A stretch of 64,000 nucleotides of DNA from Serilophus lunatus (GCA_013399895.1 VXBA01002624.1:90346-154345), one strand, 5' to 3'; positions 24,201 through 36,590 are shown, counted from the stretch's first letter. The notes: generated by a model not told the origin, from the sequence alone. Made by a program: numbers and translations.

Positions 24201-27200
24201 CACTAGGAAGAGTGGTAATCAGTACCTGTATTTCCTTAAATGGCACACTCTTCTTATGATTTCAAGGATTTCTTTTTAATAAAGTTTTTCTGCTGTCAGT
24301 CACCTGCTGACCTTCACGCTTGCTTCATATAGTGTTTGGTTTTATTTACCTAATATTAAATTAAGCCTTATGTATCTATATTTTCAGAAAAGTTTTCTAA
24401 GTATCAATGGCTACCTGAAGTGAACGTGAGAAATAGGCAGAATTTCAGAATTTTCCCACATTTGAAAAATGTTATTTATTCTGTTATTTTATGTCACAGA
24501 AAAATAATAATGAAATATTTTTTCCACATACTGTGATTTATTAGGGCTATTTATACTCAAACCAGGCATTTTGCACATTGTGTTGTCATTGCTGAGTCTA
24601 TAAAATATGAATTTAGCAAGGAAGAGGAATTTTTTGTATATAAATTTTTAGAATTCCTGTTGACAATGCTTCCAGAAATGTTCACAAAATAATTAGGAAC
24701 AGAAACAAACAAATGAAAAAAAACCCAAACCAAAAAGACAACTCCCCAAACTTGTTTCTGGCAGTCTCCCAGTATTTCATAATATGGTGATCAGCTAACT
24801 CCTGGTTCTGTTTTGTAGTCTCAGAGGTTGAACAACTCAAACTATGTAGGTATTACTACAAAGAATGTATGCATTTTGAACATCCTAAGATACTTCACCT
24901 GAATATAACTGAATAAGTATTGCATTAAAGAAATATCATCTTAAGAAAGATTTAATTAGTTTCAGAATTATCCCCACATTATACCTGCATATGATATTCA
25001 ACCTACATTCTATCTGCGTATTATTTTCCACATAAATTTCAGTGTAATTTAATAAACTGAAAGATTTTCAACAACTACTAGGTTGCATAATGCTAACATT
25101 TCAGAAAACTCCCTATGTTTCTGGTCTTTGAAATGCCTAAATTTCTCAGTTCTGGTAGTGGCTTTCAGCTTACTGTTTTGTCAGTCAGATTTCTACTCTC
25201 CCGTGTCCCAACATCATATCATTAACAATGGAGTTAGTGCTTCCTACAGTCTTTTAGTCAACTCCATCTCCAGAGAGGCTTTGCAAATGTCACTTAAATC
25301 AGCCACATCACATCTTTGGTGTTATTGAGGAGATACTGAAAATTACCAATATTTTACAGACAAATCTCCATCTCCTATATGATTACCAGGAATGTAATAG
25401 TAAAAAAGATTGTTTTAAAAAAAAGTCTCACTTAAGAAATTATTCAAAATGCAATATCCAAGCTCAAAAAGACTTCTCTGTTTCACTCTGAGCACAGTGT
25501 TTGCAGGTAAAGCTGAGATTTGACAGACATTGTTCTGTCAAATGATCAACTCTGTAGAAGAGGAACAAGAAAGTTAACTGTGGCTGCAGTCTGACAGACT
25601 CCATACATAGCCCTAGATATGCTGGCATTTTAGTACAATATTGTGTGCTGATGTGATAGAAAAGAGAACAACTGATAAACCCCCCCAAATATAAATTTAT
25701 TTGCTCTTCTAAATCAAGTAATTTAAATCTACATATACTTTGGCACATTTAGTTTTATAAGTATTTGCTGTGTGAGACATTTCATGCTCTGAGATCCCTC
25801 CCCAGCCAAAGCTTTTAATTTTCAATGATATTATATTACATCATATTGTACACTGAAATTAATTTTGAATTTAAAAAATTCAGTTTTGTCAGTAGATACA
25901 GGTTCTGAAAGTTATTTCCTTTCTATACCTCAGTCCTACACCTTGTAATTGGGAAAGTTATCACCTTCAAACTTGATCTGATTTATCAAGTGTCAAAGGC
26001 ATCTTAGGCTGGTAAAAGCTTCACAAAGTCATCACCATGTCTTTAGGAAAGTCTGTTGTTTTTTAATTATCACAACAAAGTTTGGCTCACAACTGCCCTA
26101 GTGCCACCTTAGGAAATTCCTGTCTCTCATGGACAGTGGTCTCCCTGTCTGTCTGGGGTCTGATGTGGTCACTTGCTGTCCACAAAAGATGCAGTCTCTC
26201 TCCACATCCTCATAGTTTTACTTTACCTATTATGAAGCAGCAGAGCACAGTAGAGTCTGTCTTTGTCTCTGCTTTTAGTCAAATATAATGTGAAGTTAAC
26301 ACTGAGTCAATTCAATTATAATCTCGGTCATAGGGAGCAAGAGTTAATATCACAGTTTGAACAGAAGTCACTCCTAGGACGTGTCTTGTTCAGCCAATAT
26401 TATTAGGTCATCAAAAGAATGTCCTTTCAGAGAACTTCTGATCTTCATTTGAATATTTGGCCTTAATGTTGCAATGAGGCACCACAAACTGCAGCTCCTC
26501 CCAACTGAAATGCATTCCAAAAAGTCACAGTATGTTTTTACATATGTTTGCTTTACATATCCCACAACAAATACAGAATTCATATAGAATATATTCAGAT
26601 TTTGCAAATTACTTTTTCTTTTTTTTTTTTTTTTTTTCTTACAGTTCATGGTAACAAAACTGATTAAGTTATTTAGATATAAGTAATTCCTTATGTCTTT
26701 GAGATTTCTGGCATGGTAAGTCATGGAAAACAAGACCCTTGCAATCTGTGTAATATTTATCAAAGTTATGTCCTTGCATACAAGAACTTTCTAGTGAGTT
26801 TGATCAGCTCCTCTTGAAAAATTAGTTGTAAATTGAGGTGTGATTGTTACCAGACAATTCCCAAAGGAAACTCATTCCAATGATCTTACAAAAGTGGAAT
26901 ATATTAGTAGTGAATTTTGAAAGAGACATTTAAGTATTCTAAGCTATACTCAAGGCTAGAGTAAAATAACAAAAGTCCTTTTCTATACTCCTTTGCCTTC
27001 TTTTCCTTGAGTTATCAAAGACTAAATGCAGCAGAGACAAATAGAAAATGGGCTCACAAATTACATTCATTCTCAATTCTAATTTTTGCCTTCAAAGCTT
27101 TTTTTTCACCCTTCTCTTGCTGAGTTTGGCACATCCCTTTACAGAATAATGGATATCCCACAGAATAATGTGGAAATTTGCTATTTGTATGTGTTGGAAA

Positions 27201-27434
27201 ACACTGTTTTATATTCCATAGCTGAAACCCTTTCTGTATCCTGTATATCATGCAACCTTTTTTCTACCTGCAGCCATTGTTATTCATTTTCTGTAAAATT
27301 AATCCACAGAGGTCCAGAAAATTTCATTAGGATTGCTAAAAATGTCAGCTTTACTATGTTTGATACCTTCTCTTAGGCTGAAGTATCTTGCACCTAATAG
27401 AAAACATTTAGTAGACTATTGGCTAAGTAAGCAT
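21211..27434. other. Long intergenic stretch, no feature seen
   Basis: About 6.2 kb of AT-rich DNA. There are T-rich simple tracts near 22636-22676 and 26620-26637 and a tandem 11-mer at about 22685-22706. No exon, RNA gene or mobile element was recognised. Confidence 0.5.
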
Positions 27435-27577
27435 GTGGCAGACAAACAGTGTAGGTGATTTGTTTTTATATGAAGTGATGATATTAGAAGAGTTAGAAGC
27501 TAATACATCTTTAGCTAATGATTTTTTCTTTTATTTTCAGCACATGAAACAGTAGTTCATGGCTATTTTTCTCTCTG
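27435..27577 (+). repeat. Block X, copy 1 (flanks the ERVL locus on the left)
   Basis: About 143 bases similar to 31824-31960 in the same orientation. Shared stretches are gctaatacatctt or ctaatacatctt, gctaatgatttttt, cttttattttcagcacatga with one difference, and a common last pentamer ctctg. The copies are roughly 80% alike by eye. Copy 1 ends exactly where the family-A LTR begins. It contains a polypyrimidine-CAG stretch resembling a 3' splice site at about 27520-27540. Confidence 0.75.
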
Positions 27578-27626
27578 TGTCCTCATTTTTGCTGTGATGG
27601 TGTTAATTTTCTTCTTAGTAGGTGGT

Positions 27627-28905
27627 TGTTGGGGTTTGAAGGGTGCTGGAGTCTCTTGGGGTTGTCAAGGGAAGCTTTGGGTCTCGGGGTGGTCTTGGGG
27701 AGGGATCCTTGGGCTTTGGGAAGGGGAGAATGTGTAAGGAGTGCCCATTTACATTGTCTGTATAAAATCTTGTTTTCCTTAAGAAGAGGGGGGCTGCTCT
27801 CTGCGCGGCCTGCTCCCCCGTCCCCCGCTGTTTCCCGGGGCAGAGTTGGGTTAGGGACGGCCCTCGCTCCTGCCTGCTCTCCCTGGGGCCAGGGGTGGCG
27901 GCAACGCGGTGGCGAGAGGGCACAGGAACAAAGCCACAGCGAGGCTGGGGCTGGCCCGGTACTGTATGCAGTGCAGCGCCAAGTGGCGACTCCCAACCCA
28001 GCAGCGGCACAAGCAGTGACTCCGGCTGGCGGTGGTGCTGCCATGGTCCCGGCACGGTGGGCAGCATGGCATTGGAGCACCCGGCCCTGCGCCGCTATTG
28101 GGGAGGGAGTTGACAGGGGGTCACCACGGACCGTGCGAGGGCAGCGGCGGCCGGTACCGGTCCCCACACGACGGGGATGCGGCGATGCACGGCGCTGCCA
28201 ATTCACGGCCAGCAACGCGTGGCTCTGTGCATGGTGTGTGGTGGTCTCCCGTCCCGCCGCGAGCGGCCGCCCCAGGAGCGCAGCCATGGGAGCACCCCGG
28301 CAGCCCTGGGGGGGTCCATCTTGTGGGGAATCCCTGGAAGAAGACAGCAAGATTCGCATGAGACCTAGAGGGCTTAAAAGGCCGAGCACAGAGGTCCTCC
28401 CTCTCTTTGGCTTCCAGTCCAGAGGTGAAGCACACGGCTCTTCTCCTCTGGGTCTCAGACCACGTGGCGTGACTCCACCCATTCCTCTCAGCACCAAAGC
28501 AAAGTCCAGCTTGATCAAAAGTAGCCACTTCACAAAGGCGTCCTGGGAGGAGGCCGCTTTTCACTTCTTTTTGTGTTTTGCAGAGAACCTCAAGGGCCAG
28601 GAGTGACACCAGCAGAGAAGGAGGGAGAGAGAGACAACTTCCCTTCCCCTCCCCATGTTTTCTCAGCTAGTCACCTAGCTGGGAAAGCAGTTCCCTTTTT
28701 GTTTTTGTCCCTTTTTTCCCCTTTTATGTTTTCTGTTTGTTGAGTGTTTCTCTGTGTAAATTTTGGGTCCCCGTGGGTTGTCCCTTCTTCCCTATTTTAA
28801 ACCCCACGTAATAAACTGTTCCTCTGCTGCTAATTTTGTTCAGTTTTCCATCATCTTTATTGTGCACACCCCTTAGACGATAAAAAAGTGGTTCAAACCA
28901 CCACA
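27627..28905 (+). mobile_element. Complete family-B solo LTR nested in the family-A LTR
   Basis: The LTR is 1279 bases long. It begins TGTTGGGGTTTGAA, ends TTCAAACCACCACA and has a perfect 5-base target duplication GTGGT at 27622-27626 and 28906-28910. The size of the duplication and the TG..CA ends fit class III (ERVL-type) integration. Inside are a G-rich 5' part, a CpG-rich core at about 27790-28300, a TATA-like ttaaaa in ggcttaaaag at 28371-28380, a splice-acceptor-like ttgtgttttgcag near 28570-28583, a T-rich 3' part and an intact poly(A) signal aataaa at 28810-28815. Overlapping frames of 316 and 326 codons on opposite strands are products of the GC-rich core and are not annotated as genes. 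Confidence 0.92.
28810..28815 (+). promoter_or_regulatory. Poly(A) signal of the nested LTR
   Basis: This aataaa lies about 95 bases before the LTR end. The homologous signal in the third copy is at 41661-41666. In the first copy it has decayed. Confidence 0.7.
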
Positions 28906-29689
28906 GTGGTACAATGCTGTGTGTTGGATTTAGTTGATAACACGGTGATAGTTGTTGCGAAGTAGTTGTTGCCTACTCTGAATCAAAAGACTTTTCAGTT
29001 TCCCATGCTCTGCAAGTAAAAAGTTGCACAAGAAGCTCGGAGGGAGCACAGCTGGGGCAGCTGACTTGAATTGGCCAAAGGGACAGTCCATGCCATAGAA
29101 CAGTTCAGAAGGTCATTCATGAGGGAAAAATATCTGCTCGGGGATTGGCTGGATATGAGTGAACAACTGTATTGTGCATCACTTGTTTTCTTGGTTTCTG
29201 TCTCTCTCTCTTCCCCCTTTGGAACAAAATTTGTAGTAGTAATTGTAGTAGTAGTATATTTTACTTTACTTCAGTTATGAAGCTTATCTCAACCCATGAA
29301 TCTTATAATTTTTCATACTATGAGGTGGGGGGAAGGGTAGTGAGCAAGCAGTTCTGTGGTACTTGCTGGCTAGGGTTAAACCACAGCATTCTTTCTATGA
29401 GAAAACATAGAATAGTCCAAATCCTTCTGAAAGGTGGTTTTACCATAAAACAAAGTAAGGTAAAGGGACCTCCACAGGTGATCTAGTTTTTAGGAATAGA
29501 ACGCCAAGGTGTAGGTCATCAGATCCCAGTGGATGTGATGAACAATAGCAATGTCTCCACCAACTAACAAGAAAGAAACACAAGCTTTTTACTCATTGCA
29601 GATTTTAGAGATGCAAATTCCAAAACACAGTCTGATTGTAAACCCTCTCTATTAAGTCACCTGGAAGAAGGATGATTTCAAATGATGCC

Positions 29690-31640
29690 CTGAACAATGA
29701 CAAACCTTTGAACAAATCAGGCGTGAGTTCAGTTCATACAGTAGCACTCAGGCCAGTCTGGACAGGGCAAGATGTAAAAAATATCTACACTGCACCTAGG
29801 AAGAATGGCCCTATCTGGAGCCTCTGGCAGAACCCACCAGGGAAGACTTGGGCTCCTAGTAGCCTTGGCTCCTAGGCTTTTGGAGTGAGGGATACAGAAG
29901 ATCTAAAGCCCATTACACTATAACTGAACAAGAGATACTGGCGTACAAAGGGATTTGAGCTGCCTCAGAAGTTATTGGTACTAAAGCACAGCTCCTCCTT
30001 TCACCTCCATTACCTGTCTGGTCTGGATGTTCAAAGAGAAGGTCTCCTGTATGTATCATGCAACTGATGATATATGGAGTAACTGAATCACACTAATCAA
30101 AAAATAAGCTCAAATAAGTAATTCCCTGTCATCCAAAATGGTCTATCTGGACAGAAGGCAAAGTCTTGTGGATATTGCTAAAAGAGAAAGAAACATGTGT
30201 TGAGACTGTCATAAATTACCAGAAATTGAGATGCAATATGCCTTAGTGGATCCTGCTGTTACTGTAGAAGAGCATCAGAAGTTGAAGGTGGTTTTATGGC
30301 ATCCCCTATGACAAGCTACAGAAACTGCTGAAGGAGAAGATGAATCAAGTCAGTTAGCAGAGATGAAAGCTGGAGGAAAAAAATAAAGTATTCTATCTCT
30401 ATACTGACTTATGCATGTTGGCAAATGCCTTGTGAAGGTGGTTATAGCAATGGAAGCAGATCAACTGGAAGCACCGAGGTAAACCCATCTGAACTGCCCG
30501 TTGCTTGCATGAAGAACCTGGCTATGATGGTATGTCATGTAGATGCTCATGTATGCAAGAGTTAAGCCACTAAAGAACATCAAAGCAACCAATCAGTAAA
30601 CTAAGTTGCTAAGATTGAAGTGGCCTAGGTGGTCCTGGACTGACAACATAGAAGTGAATTTTTTCTAGCTCAGTAGGCCTATGGCACTCCAGGCCATCAA
30701 GGAAGAGATACAACTTATAGATAGGCTCGTGATCAAGGAGTGGACTTAAACCATGAACACAGGTTATCCATGAATGTGAAATGTGCTCCCTTTAAGGAAG
30801 TCAAGCAGTAAAAGCCTCTCTAGTATGCAGGATAATGGTTGAAACATAAATGCGGGGAGGGCTGGCAAATTAATATTTCACACTCCCCCAAACCTGCAAC
30901 TTTAAGTGTCACATTCTTACAAAGGTGGAAGTAACCACTGGGTGGCTGAAAGCATATCCTGTGCCACATGCCACTGCCTGGAACACCATCATGGGCCTTA
31001 AAAAGCAAGTCTTATGCTGAAAGTCTTATACCCAGAAAGAGTCAGACAATGGGACTCATTTATGAAACAATTTCATAGACAGGCCAAAGAGCATGGCACT
31101 GAGTGGATATATCACATTCCTTATCATGCTCCAGTGTTCAGAAAAATCAAACAGTACAGTGGACTGGTAAACCCTACACTGAGAGTAATGGATAGGAGGA
31201 GGTCAAACATTGTGATACACATTTGGTAAAAGCCACATGGTCAGTCAACACTAGAGGATCTACTGGGCCCAATCCAATCAATGTATTTTGCGTGTACTAT
31301 GGAATGGGATAAAGTTTCTGTAGTACATTTGAAAAATGTGCTGAGGAAAACAGTCCGAGTTATATCTGCCTAAGGCAAAGAAAAACCTACCCATGGCATT
31401 ACTTTCACTCAAAGACCAGAGTGCACTTTCTGGGCAATACAGGAAGATGGGGAGGTCCAGTTTGTATCTCAAGGGGATTGATTTTGAATAAAAATAGCAA
31501 ATTAATTGTTGCATACTGTTCATTGCTATATAACACTGTATATTGTCACTTCTATGCTGGCATGTGCCCATCACTGCACTGGACATCTCACAGCACCTAT
31601 CTCAGCCACTCTAAATTTGAGTATCTGAACTCGACTCCTT
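29690..31640 (+). pseudogene. pol: Decayed ERVL internal region (gag-pol; integrase best preserved)
   Basis: These are remains of an endogenous ERVL-type retrovirus in the same orientation as the LTR at 27578. The clearest part is integrase. SDNGTH, carrying the second catalytic aspartate, is readable at 31042-31059. AKEHGTEWIYHIPYH at 31083-31127 is in a different frame, so a frameshift separates them. Further on, EDGEVQFVSQG at 31443-31475 marks the C-terminal DNA-binding part. Upstream, a block around 30700 (GHQGRDTTYR) fits the start of integrase. The segment 29690-29900 fits more 5' gag or protease-pol sequence but only weakly. Many stops and frameshifts make it non-functional, and no env was recognised, as is usual for ERVL. 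Confidence 0.75.
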
Positions 31641-31823
31641 TCTAACTGCCACATTAATTAAGAATGGACTTTGATTAAATCAGGCAAATCAAGTAATATT
31701 GGAATCAGAACTGGCTTCAGCTTGCAGCAATCCAACACCACACACTATTTTTTCCTATCCTGAAAGACTGTTGCACTTGCATCTAAATAGAATACACTTT
31801 GCAGACCACTTGCAAAATGAGTG

Positions 31824-31960
31824 TAGCAGGCAAGCAATATAGATGATTCATTTTGTATAGAATGATGAGAAGGGTTAGAAACTAATACATCTTCTGCTAA
31901 TGATTTTTCTTTTGTTTTCAGCACATGAAACATTATTTCATGCATATATTTGTGTCTCTG
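31824..31960 (+). repeat. Block X, copy 2 (right edge of the ERVL locus)
   Basis: This is the second copy of the block at 27435-27577, ending in the same pentamer ctctg at 31956-31960. Here the next bases are caaagcatct, without an LTR. It could be the 3' non-coding tail of the provirus or duplicated host flank. Confidence 0.7.
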
Positions 31961-32709
31961 CAAAGCATCTAAATCTGAATTTGGACTAAGTTTATTTTCA
32001 TTGAATAAATGAAATGCATTCTTCCATCTACAAGTTTTTTTCTGAGGGACAATGGAGATGGATTGCAAATTAAAAATTCAGAGATAAGAAATACTTAGCT
32101 CACTTATTTTTCACCATACATCATGCAAAGAGCATTACAGGTAGGCTACGGTTTGCAGAGTAGAAAAATAGTGCTAATAGAGATTGGTTGCTAGATGTAC
32201 AATCCCAGGAGAGATATAGCAAAATGTTTTTCTTTCTTGGGGCAGATATTATGAGTCAATTAGATGTAAGAGGAGTCTGGCTTGATAAATTGCAATACAG
32301 AGGACCTGTGAAATGTCCTCATGAAGATTTTTCTTCACAGGCAGTGGGATTTTGATCCTGCTGCAATTCTTGATTTTGTGAGTGCTGAAGCCACTTAAAC
32401 TTTCTCATGCTCTGCTCTGAATGGTACTCTAGTATATTATGGTTAGTTAAATGAACTACAGCTACTTTGGTGGAAAATTATAAAGCTATAGTTTTTCAAT
32501 TAATTTTTTTAAAGCATGAATCAAAGATTTCATATGTGACAGGGGAGGAGAGAAAGGAAATGGCATGCTAGAAAAAGGGTTGAAAAAGTTAGGATTGAAG
32601 ATAACATGAGAGAACTAGCTTGAAGTTACTGTTCACAAGTCTGTACAGGGATGTTTTCTCAAGTAGCATGATCTGCCCCTGGGTCACTATTTTTTTCTAT
32701 TTCTTTAAC
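31961..32709. other. Intergenic DNA, no feature seen
   Basis: AT-rich sequence between the ERVL locus and the next LTR. The expected 3' LTR of the ERVL provirus is not here. Confidence 0.5.
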
Positions 32710-33301
32710 TATCATGGCTTAAGCCCAGCCAGTAGCCAAGTGCCACACAGATGTTCACTCAGGCCCCCACCAGCAGGATTAGGGAGAGAACTATAAGAGT
32801 GAAAGTTTGAAAACTGATGAATTGAAGTAATAACAGTTTAACAGGGAAAGCAAAAGCTGAATATGCAAGCAAAACAAAACAAGAAATTCACTGCTTCCCA
32901 AGGGCAGGCAGCTCTTCAGCCATCTCCAGGAAACCAGGGCCCCATCACATGTAATGGTTACTCGAGAAGAAAAATGTCATCATTCCAAATGTCCCCCTTC
33001 TCCCTTCCTCCTTCTTTTCACTTCATATACTGAACATGATGTCAGATGGTCAGAAATATCTCCTTGGTTAGTTTGGATCATCTGTCCTGTCTATGTCACC
33101 TCATAACCTCCCATTCACCCCAAACTTGTTCCACAGCATTGCAGTACAAAAAGCAGAAAAGGCCCTGTCTCTCTGTAGGCTCTGCTCAGCAACAACAGAA
33201 ACATCTCTGTAGTACCAATCACGTTCAGCACAAATCCAAAACACAGCCCCATATTACCCACCATGAAGAAAGTTAACTCCACTCCAGCTAAAATCAGCAC
33301 A
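32710..33301 (-). mobile_element. Family-A ERVL-type solo LTR, minus strand
   Basis: This is the reverse complement of the family-A LTR in full: left end tatcatggcttaagcccagc (complement of the LTR 3' end), agcaaaagctgaatatgcaa, ttcagccatctccaggaaac, a TATA-region complement tcatatactgaacatgatgt near 33023-33043, aagcagaaaaggccctgtct, and right end ctaaaatcagcaca. The length of 592 bases matches the copy at 44253-44832. No target duplication remains. Confidence 0.85.
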
Positions 33302-33521
33302 TTCCACCCCTTATTCCTTTTCAGCCTAATCTGACCCTCCAATACTATCAGGTGTTTAAATCCCTCTGTCACTCCAGGCAACACACTGATCAGTTTTATG
33401 ACAGAAACAGTACCGTATTCACTGACAGTTGTTGAAAATCCTATCCTACCTAGTCCAATAATTTTTTAATTTATTGTGGTTACAAGATCAATAGATAAAT
33501 AAATACACTTCTTTTTTTCTC

Positions 33522-33539
33522 CTTTTTTTTTTTTTTTTT
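33522..33539. repeat. T-run and neighbouring 15-mer direct repeat
   Basis: An 18-base T run. Nearby, ttttgagttttgaag occurs twice, at 33678-33692 and 33700-33714, with a 22-base period. Confidence 0.7.
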
Positions 33540-33797
33540 AGAAATAAAATGCTAAGATTTTTGATTCCCATTAAATAGTAAGTTCCATTTTACTCCAAAA
33601 TACAAATGTGCATTTTGATAAGATGAGCATTTGAGAGAATATGGAAGCAAAGGTGTCCTTGAATAGAAGGATATTTCTTTTGAGTTTTGAAGACTATTAT
33701 TTTGAGTTTTGAAGAAAAAGGAAAAAGTGTTGTAATAATAATCTGCAAGTTTTTTTCTTGGTTTAAAAACTACTATGCAAACCTGAGACTAAGAAAA

Positions 33798-34659
33798 TGA
33801 CAGGGGAAAGATAACAGCTTTTTATTTTATATAATATGTATAAAATAGAACACAGAACAATTATATTACAAACAAACAAAAAAAAAAAAAAGGGAAAAAA
33901 AAGAGAAAGAAAATCCATGTTTTAGCTCTTAGTCAATTCTCATGGCTGCGAGAAGGTGGCTGCTGTGATGAAGATGGCTGCCATGACCATTGCCAAGATA
34001 CAGCCTAGGCAGAGCTGTGGGCAGATGTATTCTCACCAACTTTCCAAGTTGAAAAGGAAGGGAAGAAATCTTGTATTTGGTGGCTCCCTTCTTACTGAGG
34101 GGTCTGGACTTCCATTCAGTGACAGTGACTGAGCTGCCTACGAGGTCGCCATGGAAAGAAAATTGAGAGAGGAAGCAACCTTGCTGCCTTCCTGCTGAGA
34201 GCCAAATACAAAGATATTCAAGTGGGCAGTTTCCACTTCCAATTCCCAAGAGCCAGCCTGTCCTGGCACCTCCAACATCGAATCCCTGGGCACTGTCAGG
34301 ATGGAGCACTGCTGGGTCAGGGCACCCCTGCACCAGCCCAGCACCACCAGTGCTGTCCCATCACAGAGTGGCCCCATCGCGCACGTGCACTGCCAACCAG
34401 GGTGTACTGCTCCACTCCCTCAGCACGTGGCTACGACTCCACTCCCTCCACTGCTGCGAAGCAAATTCTCACCTGCTGCCAGCACCAGCCCGGCCCCAGC
34501 TCCCCTCCTGCCCTGGGTGCCGCACCAGGTCCCCACGCAGCTTGGAGGTGCGACAGGTGACAGCGACGAGGCCCCACGCTTGACCCTGCCAAATGCCCTC
34601 CAGCATGCATGTTGGAAAATAGAAAAAAATTCCTCCCAGACAAAACCTACCCCATAACA
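33798..34659 (-). mobile_element. Probable family-B-like LTR, minus strand
   Basis: On the minus strand the element would start TGTTATGGGGTAGG (at 34659) and end CCCCTGTCA (at 33798), giving short inverted ends. Its build matches family B: a GC-rich, CpG-containing first half (34280-34600), a T-rich stretch (A-rich on the plus strand, 33871-33921) and a poly(A) signal AATAAA (complement of tttatt, 33821-33826) near the 3' end. The flanks GAAAA and TTTGG do not match, so the borders are provisional. Frames of 90-134 codons on both strands are composition effects. Confidence 0.5.
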
Positions 34660-35394
34660 TTTGGGCCAGATAGAATTTTTAAGCAAATCTTGCATCTGTT
34701 TTCAAAATCAGCAATGCCAGGTTATACGTTTATCTTTAAATACTTTGTTTAGTGGGGAAAGTACTCAACTCTGATGTCAATGGAGTTATATTTTGTCAGA
34801 ACAAACTTTTCCCCTGAATCTGTTTAATCTTGTAAGTCCTCAGTATAGACAGGGCCTACTTCTGCATGAGTACACACTGCTGTGTTAGCACTATTGCCAT
34901 GAAGGCTACTTTACATAGGGCATATAAACTCCCTATATCAGCAAAGAAAACCTGAGTTACAAAATAATTTTCCAAATATTTGTGAATAGAGGCTTGGAAA
35001 TCCTTTCAAAGACCTTTTTATCCTTCACCTGACACCCTGTGAAAAAAAATTATCTTAAGAGTAACAGGTAATTTGGAACCAAATGTCCCTATCAAATCTT
35101 ATCAAAATAAAAAGCAATACAACAGGCTTCGTCACGATAATTTCTTGGAAGCACTTTTAATACAATTTTCAACCAAGGATTTTTTTTTTTATCACTTCCT
35201 TTTAGCACAACTTTAGGTGGGAGCATATTAAATTGATGCTAGAGCATATTCTTCTATCATGTGTAAAGATTTCCTTTTTCATTTCAACGTGTTATGTTAA
35301 TTTTTTTAAAAAAAATCTTTAAAAACATATGTACTGAACATTTCTTCTCTTTCTATACTCTTTTTGTCTTGTATATAGAAGTAGATGAAAACAA
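34660..35394. other. Intergenic DNA, no feature seen
   Basis: AT-rich sequence with no recognised repeat or exon. Confidence 0.5.
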
Positions 35395-36590
35395 ACTGAT
35401 GAATACATGAGGGAAATTGTCCTTAACTAACCTAATTGTCTTCAATGGGATAACAGCTGGATAGGAGAGCAGTGGATATTGTCTACCTTGACTTCTGCAA
35501 GACCTTTGACACTGTCTCCCATGATGCTCTTATTGTTAAACTCAGAAAATGAGGGCTGAACAAGTGAACAGTGAAGTGGGTTGAGAACAGGCAAATGGCA
35601 GATCTCAGGGGGTTGTGATCCGTGGCATAGAGTCTGGTTGAAGATCTGTTACTAGTGGTACTCCCCAAAGTTCAATACTGGGTCCAGTATTATTTAGCTG
35701 ATTCATCAATTATTCAAATGAAGAGCCACATGTATTCTCAGCTAGTACACTGACAAAAGAAAGCTAGGAGGGGTTGCCAATATCCCAGAGTGCTGTGTAG
35801 CCATTCAGAAGAACCTTGACAGGCTCATGACAGACTAGAGAGAGAAAGATGTGGAATCTACTAAAAGGCAACAAAGACAAGTCCAGGGTCCTGCACCTGA
35901 CAAAGAATAACCCCATGCACAGAATGGGGGAAAGCACGTGCTGAAAAACAGCTCTGTGGAGAAGGACCTGGGGGTCTTGGTGTACTAAAAGTTGTCTATG
36001 AGCCATCAGTATGTCCTTGTCGCCAAGAAAGCCAATGGTATTCTTGGGAGTATTAGGAAGAACACTCCCAGTAGGTGGAGACAGGTGATCCTTCTTTACT
36101 CAGCGCTAGTGAGGCCACATCTGGAGTAATGTGTCAAGTTGTTGGTTCCTTACAAAAGAGACACAGAAATCCTAGAGTGGATCAAACAGAGGGCTACAAA
36201 GATGATTAAGGAACTGGAGCATCTTTCTTATGAAAAAAGGCTGAGAGAGATGGGCCTGTTCAGTGTCGAGAGGAGATGACTGAGAGGGGACTTTGTTAAT
36301 ATGTGTAAGTATCTGAAAGAAGGATGTTAAGAGGATGGATCCATGGCTCTTCTTGGTGATGCCAAGCAACAGACAATAGGCACAAACCTATGCACAAGAA
36401 GCTCCACCTGAATATGAGGAAGAACTTTACTGTGAGGGTGTCTGCATGCTGGAACAGATTGCTCAGAGAGTTTGTGGAATTTCTTCTTCAGAGATATTAG
36501 AAAGTTGTCTAGACACAATCCTGAGTAACATGGTCTAGTATGACTCTGCTCGAGCAGGGTGGTTGGACTAGATGACTGTTGCAATTTGAT
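35395..36590 (+). mobile_element. CR1 LINE, 5'-truncated, heavily decayed ORF2
   Basis: This is a plus-strand CR1 from within the reverse-transcriptase domain to the tail. The block VDIVYLDFCKTFDTVSHD is readable at about 35472-35525 (family form DFSKAFDTVSH). Later blocks include aggacctgggggtcttggtg near 35966, ggaactggagcatctttctt near 36210, agaactttactgtgagggtg near 36421 and the terminal ggtggttggactagatgact near 36560. Stops and frameshifts occur throughout, so this copy is older than the one at 4008-5333. Confidence 0.92.

Larger units (their letters stand above)
27578..29388 (+). mobile_element. Family-A ERVL-type LTR, split by a nested LTR
   Basis: The LTR starts TGTCCTCATTT at 27578, continues through gtgttaattttcttcttag to 27626 and resumes at 28911 with acaatgctgtgtgttggatt, ttgataacacggtgatag, ttttcagtttcccatgctct, ctgacttgaattggccaaag. 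It ends ctagggttaaaccacagca at 29388. Without the insert it is about 530 bases long, the normal size. The inserted element is the family-B LTR at 27627-28905. No clean target duplication is seen (CTCTG left, TTCTT right). ERVL-like coding remains follow downstream, so it may be the 5' LTR of that provirus. Confidence 0.8.

Noticed and set aside
27583..28606. Overlapping open frames of 316 (minus) and 326 (plus) codons
   Set aside because: Both lie in the CpG-rich core of a complete solo LTR with target duplication. They overlap on opposite strands, are rich in Pro/Gly/Arg/Ala and show no domain.
33929..34660. GC-rich frames of 90-134 codons on both strands
   Set aside because: No domain, and opposite-strand overlap. 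The region has LTR-like build and ends.
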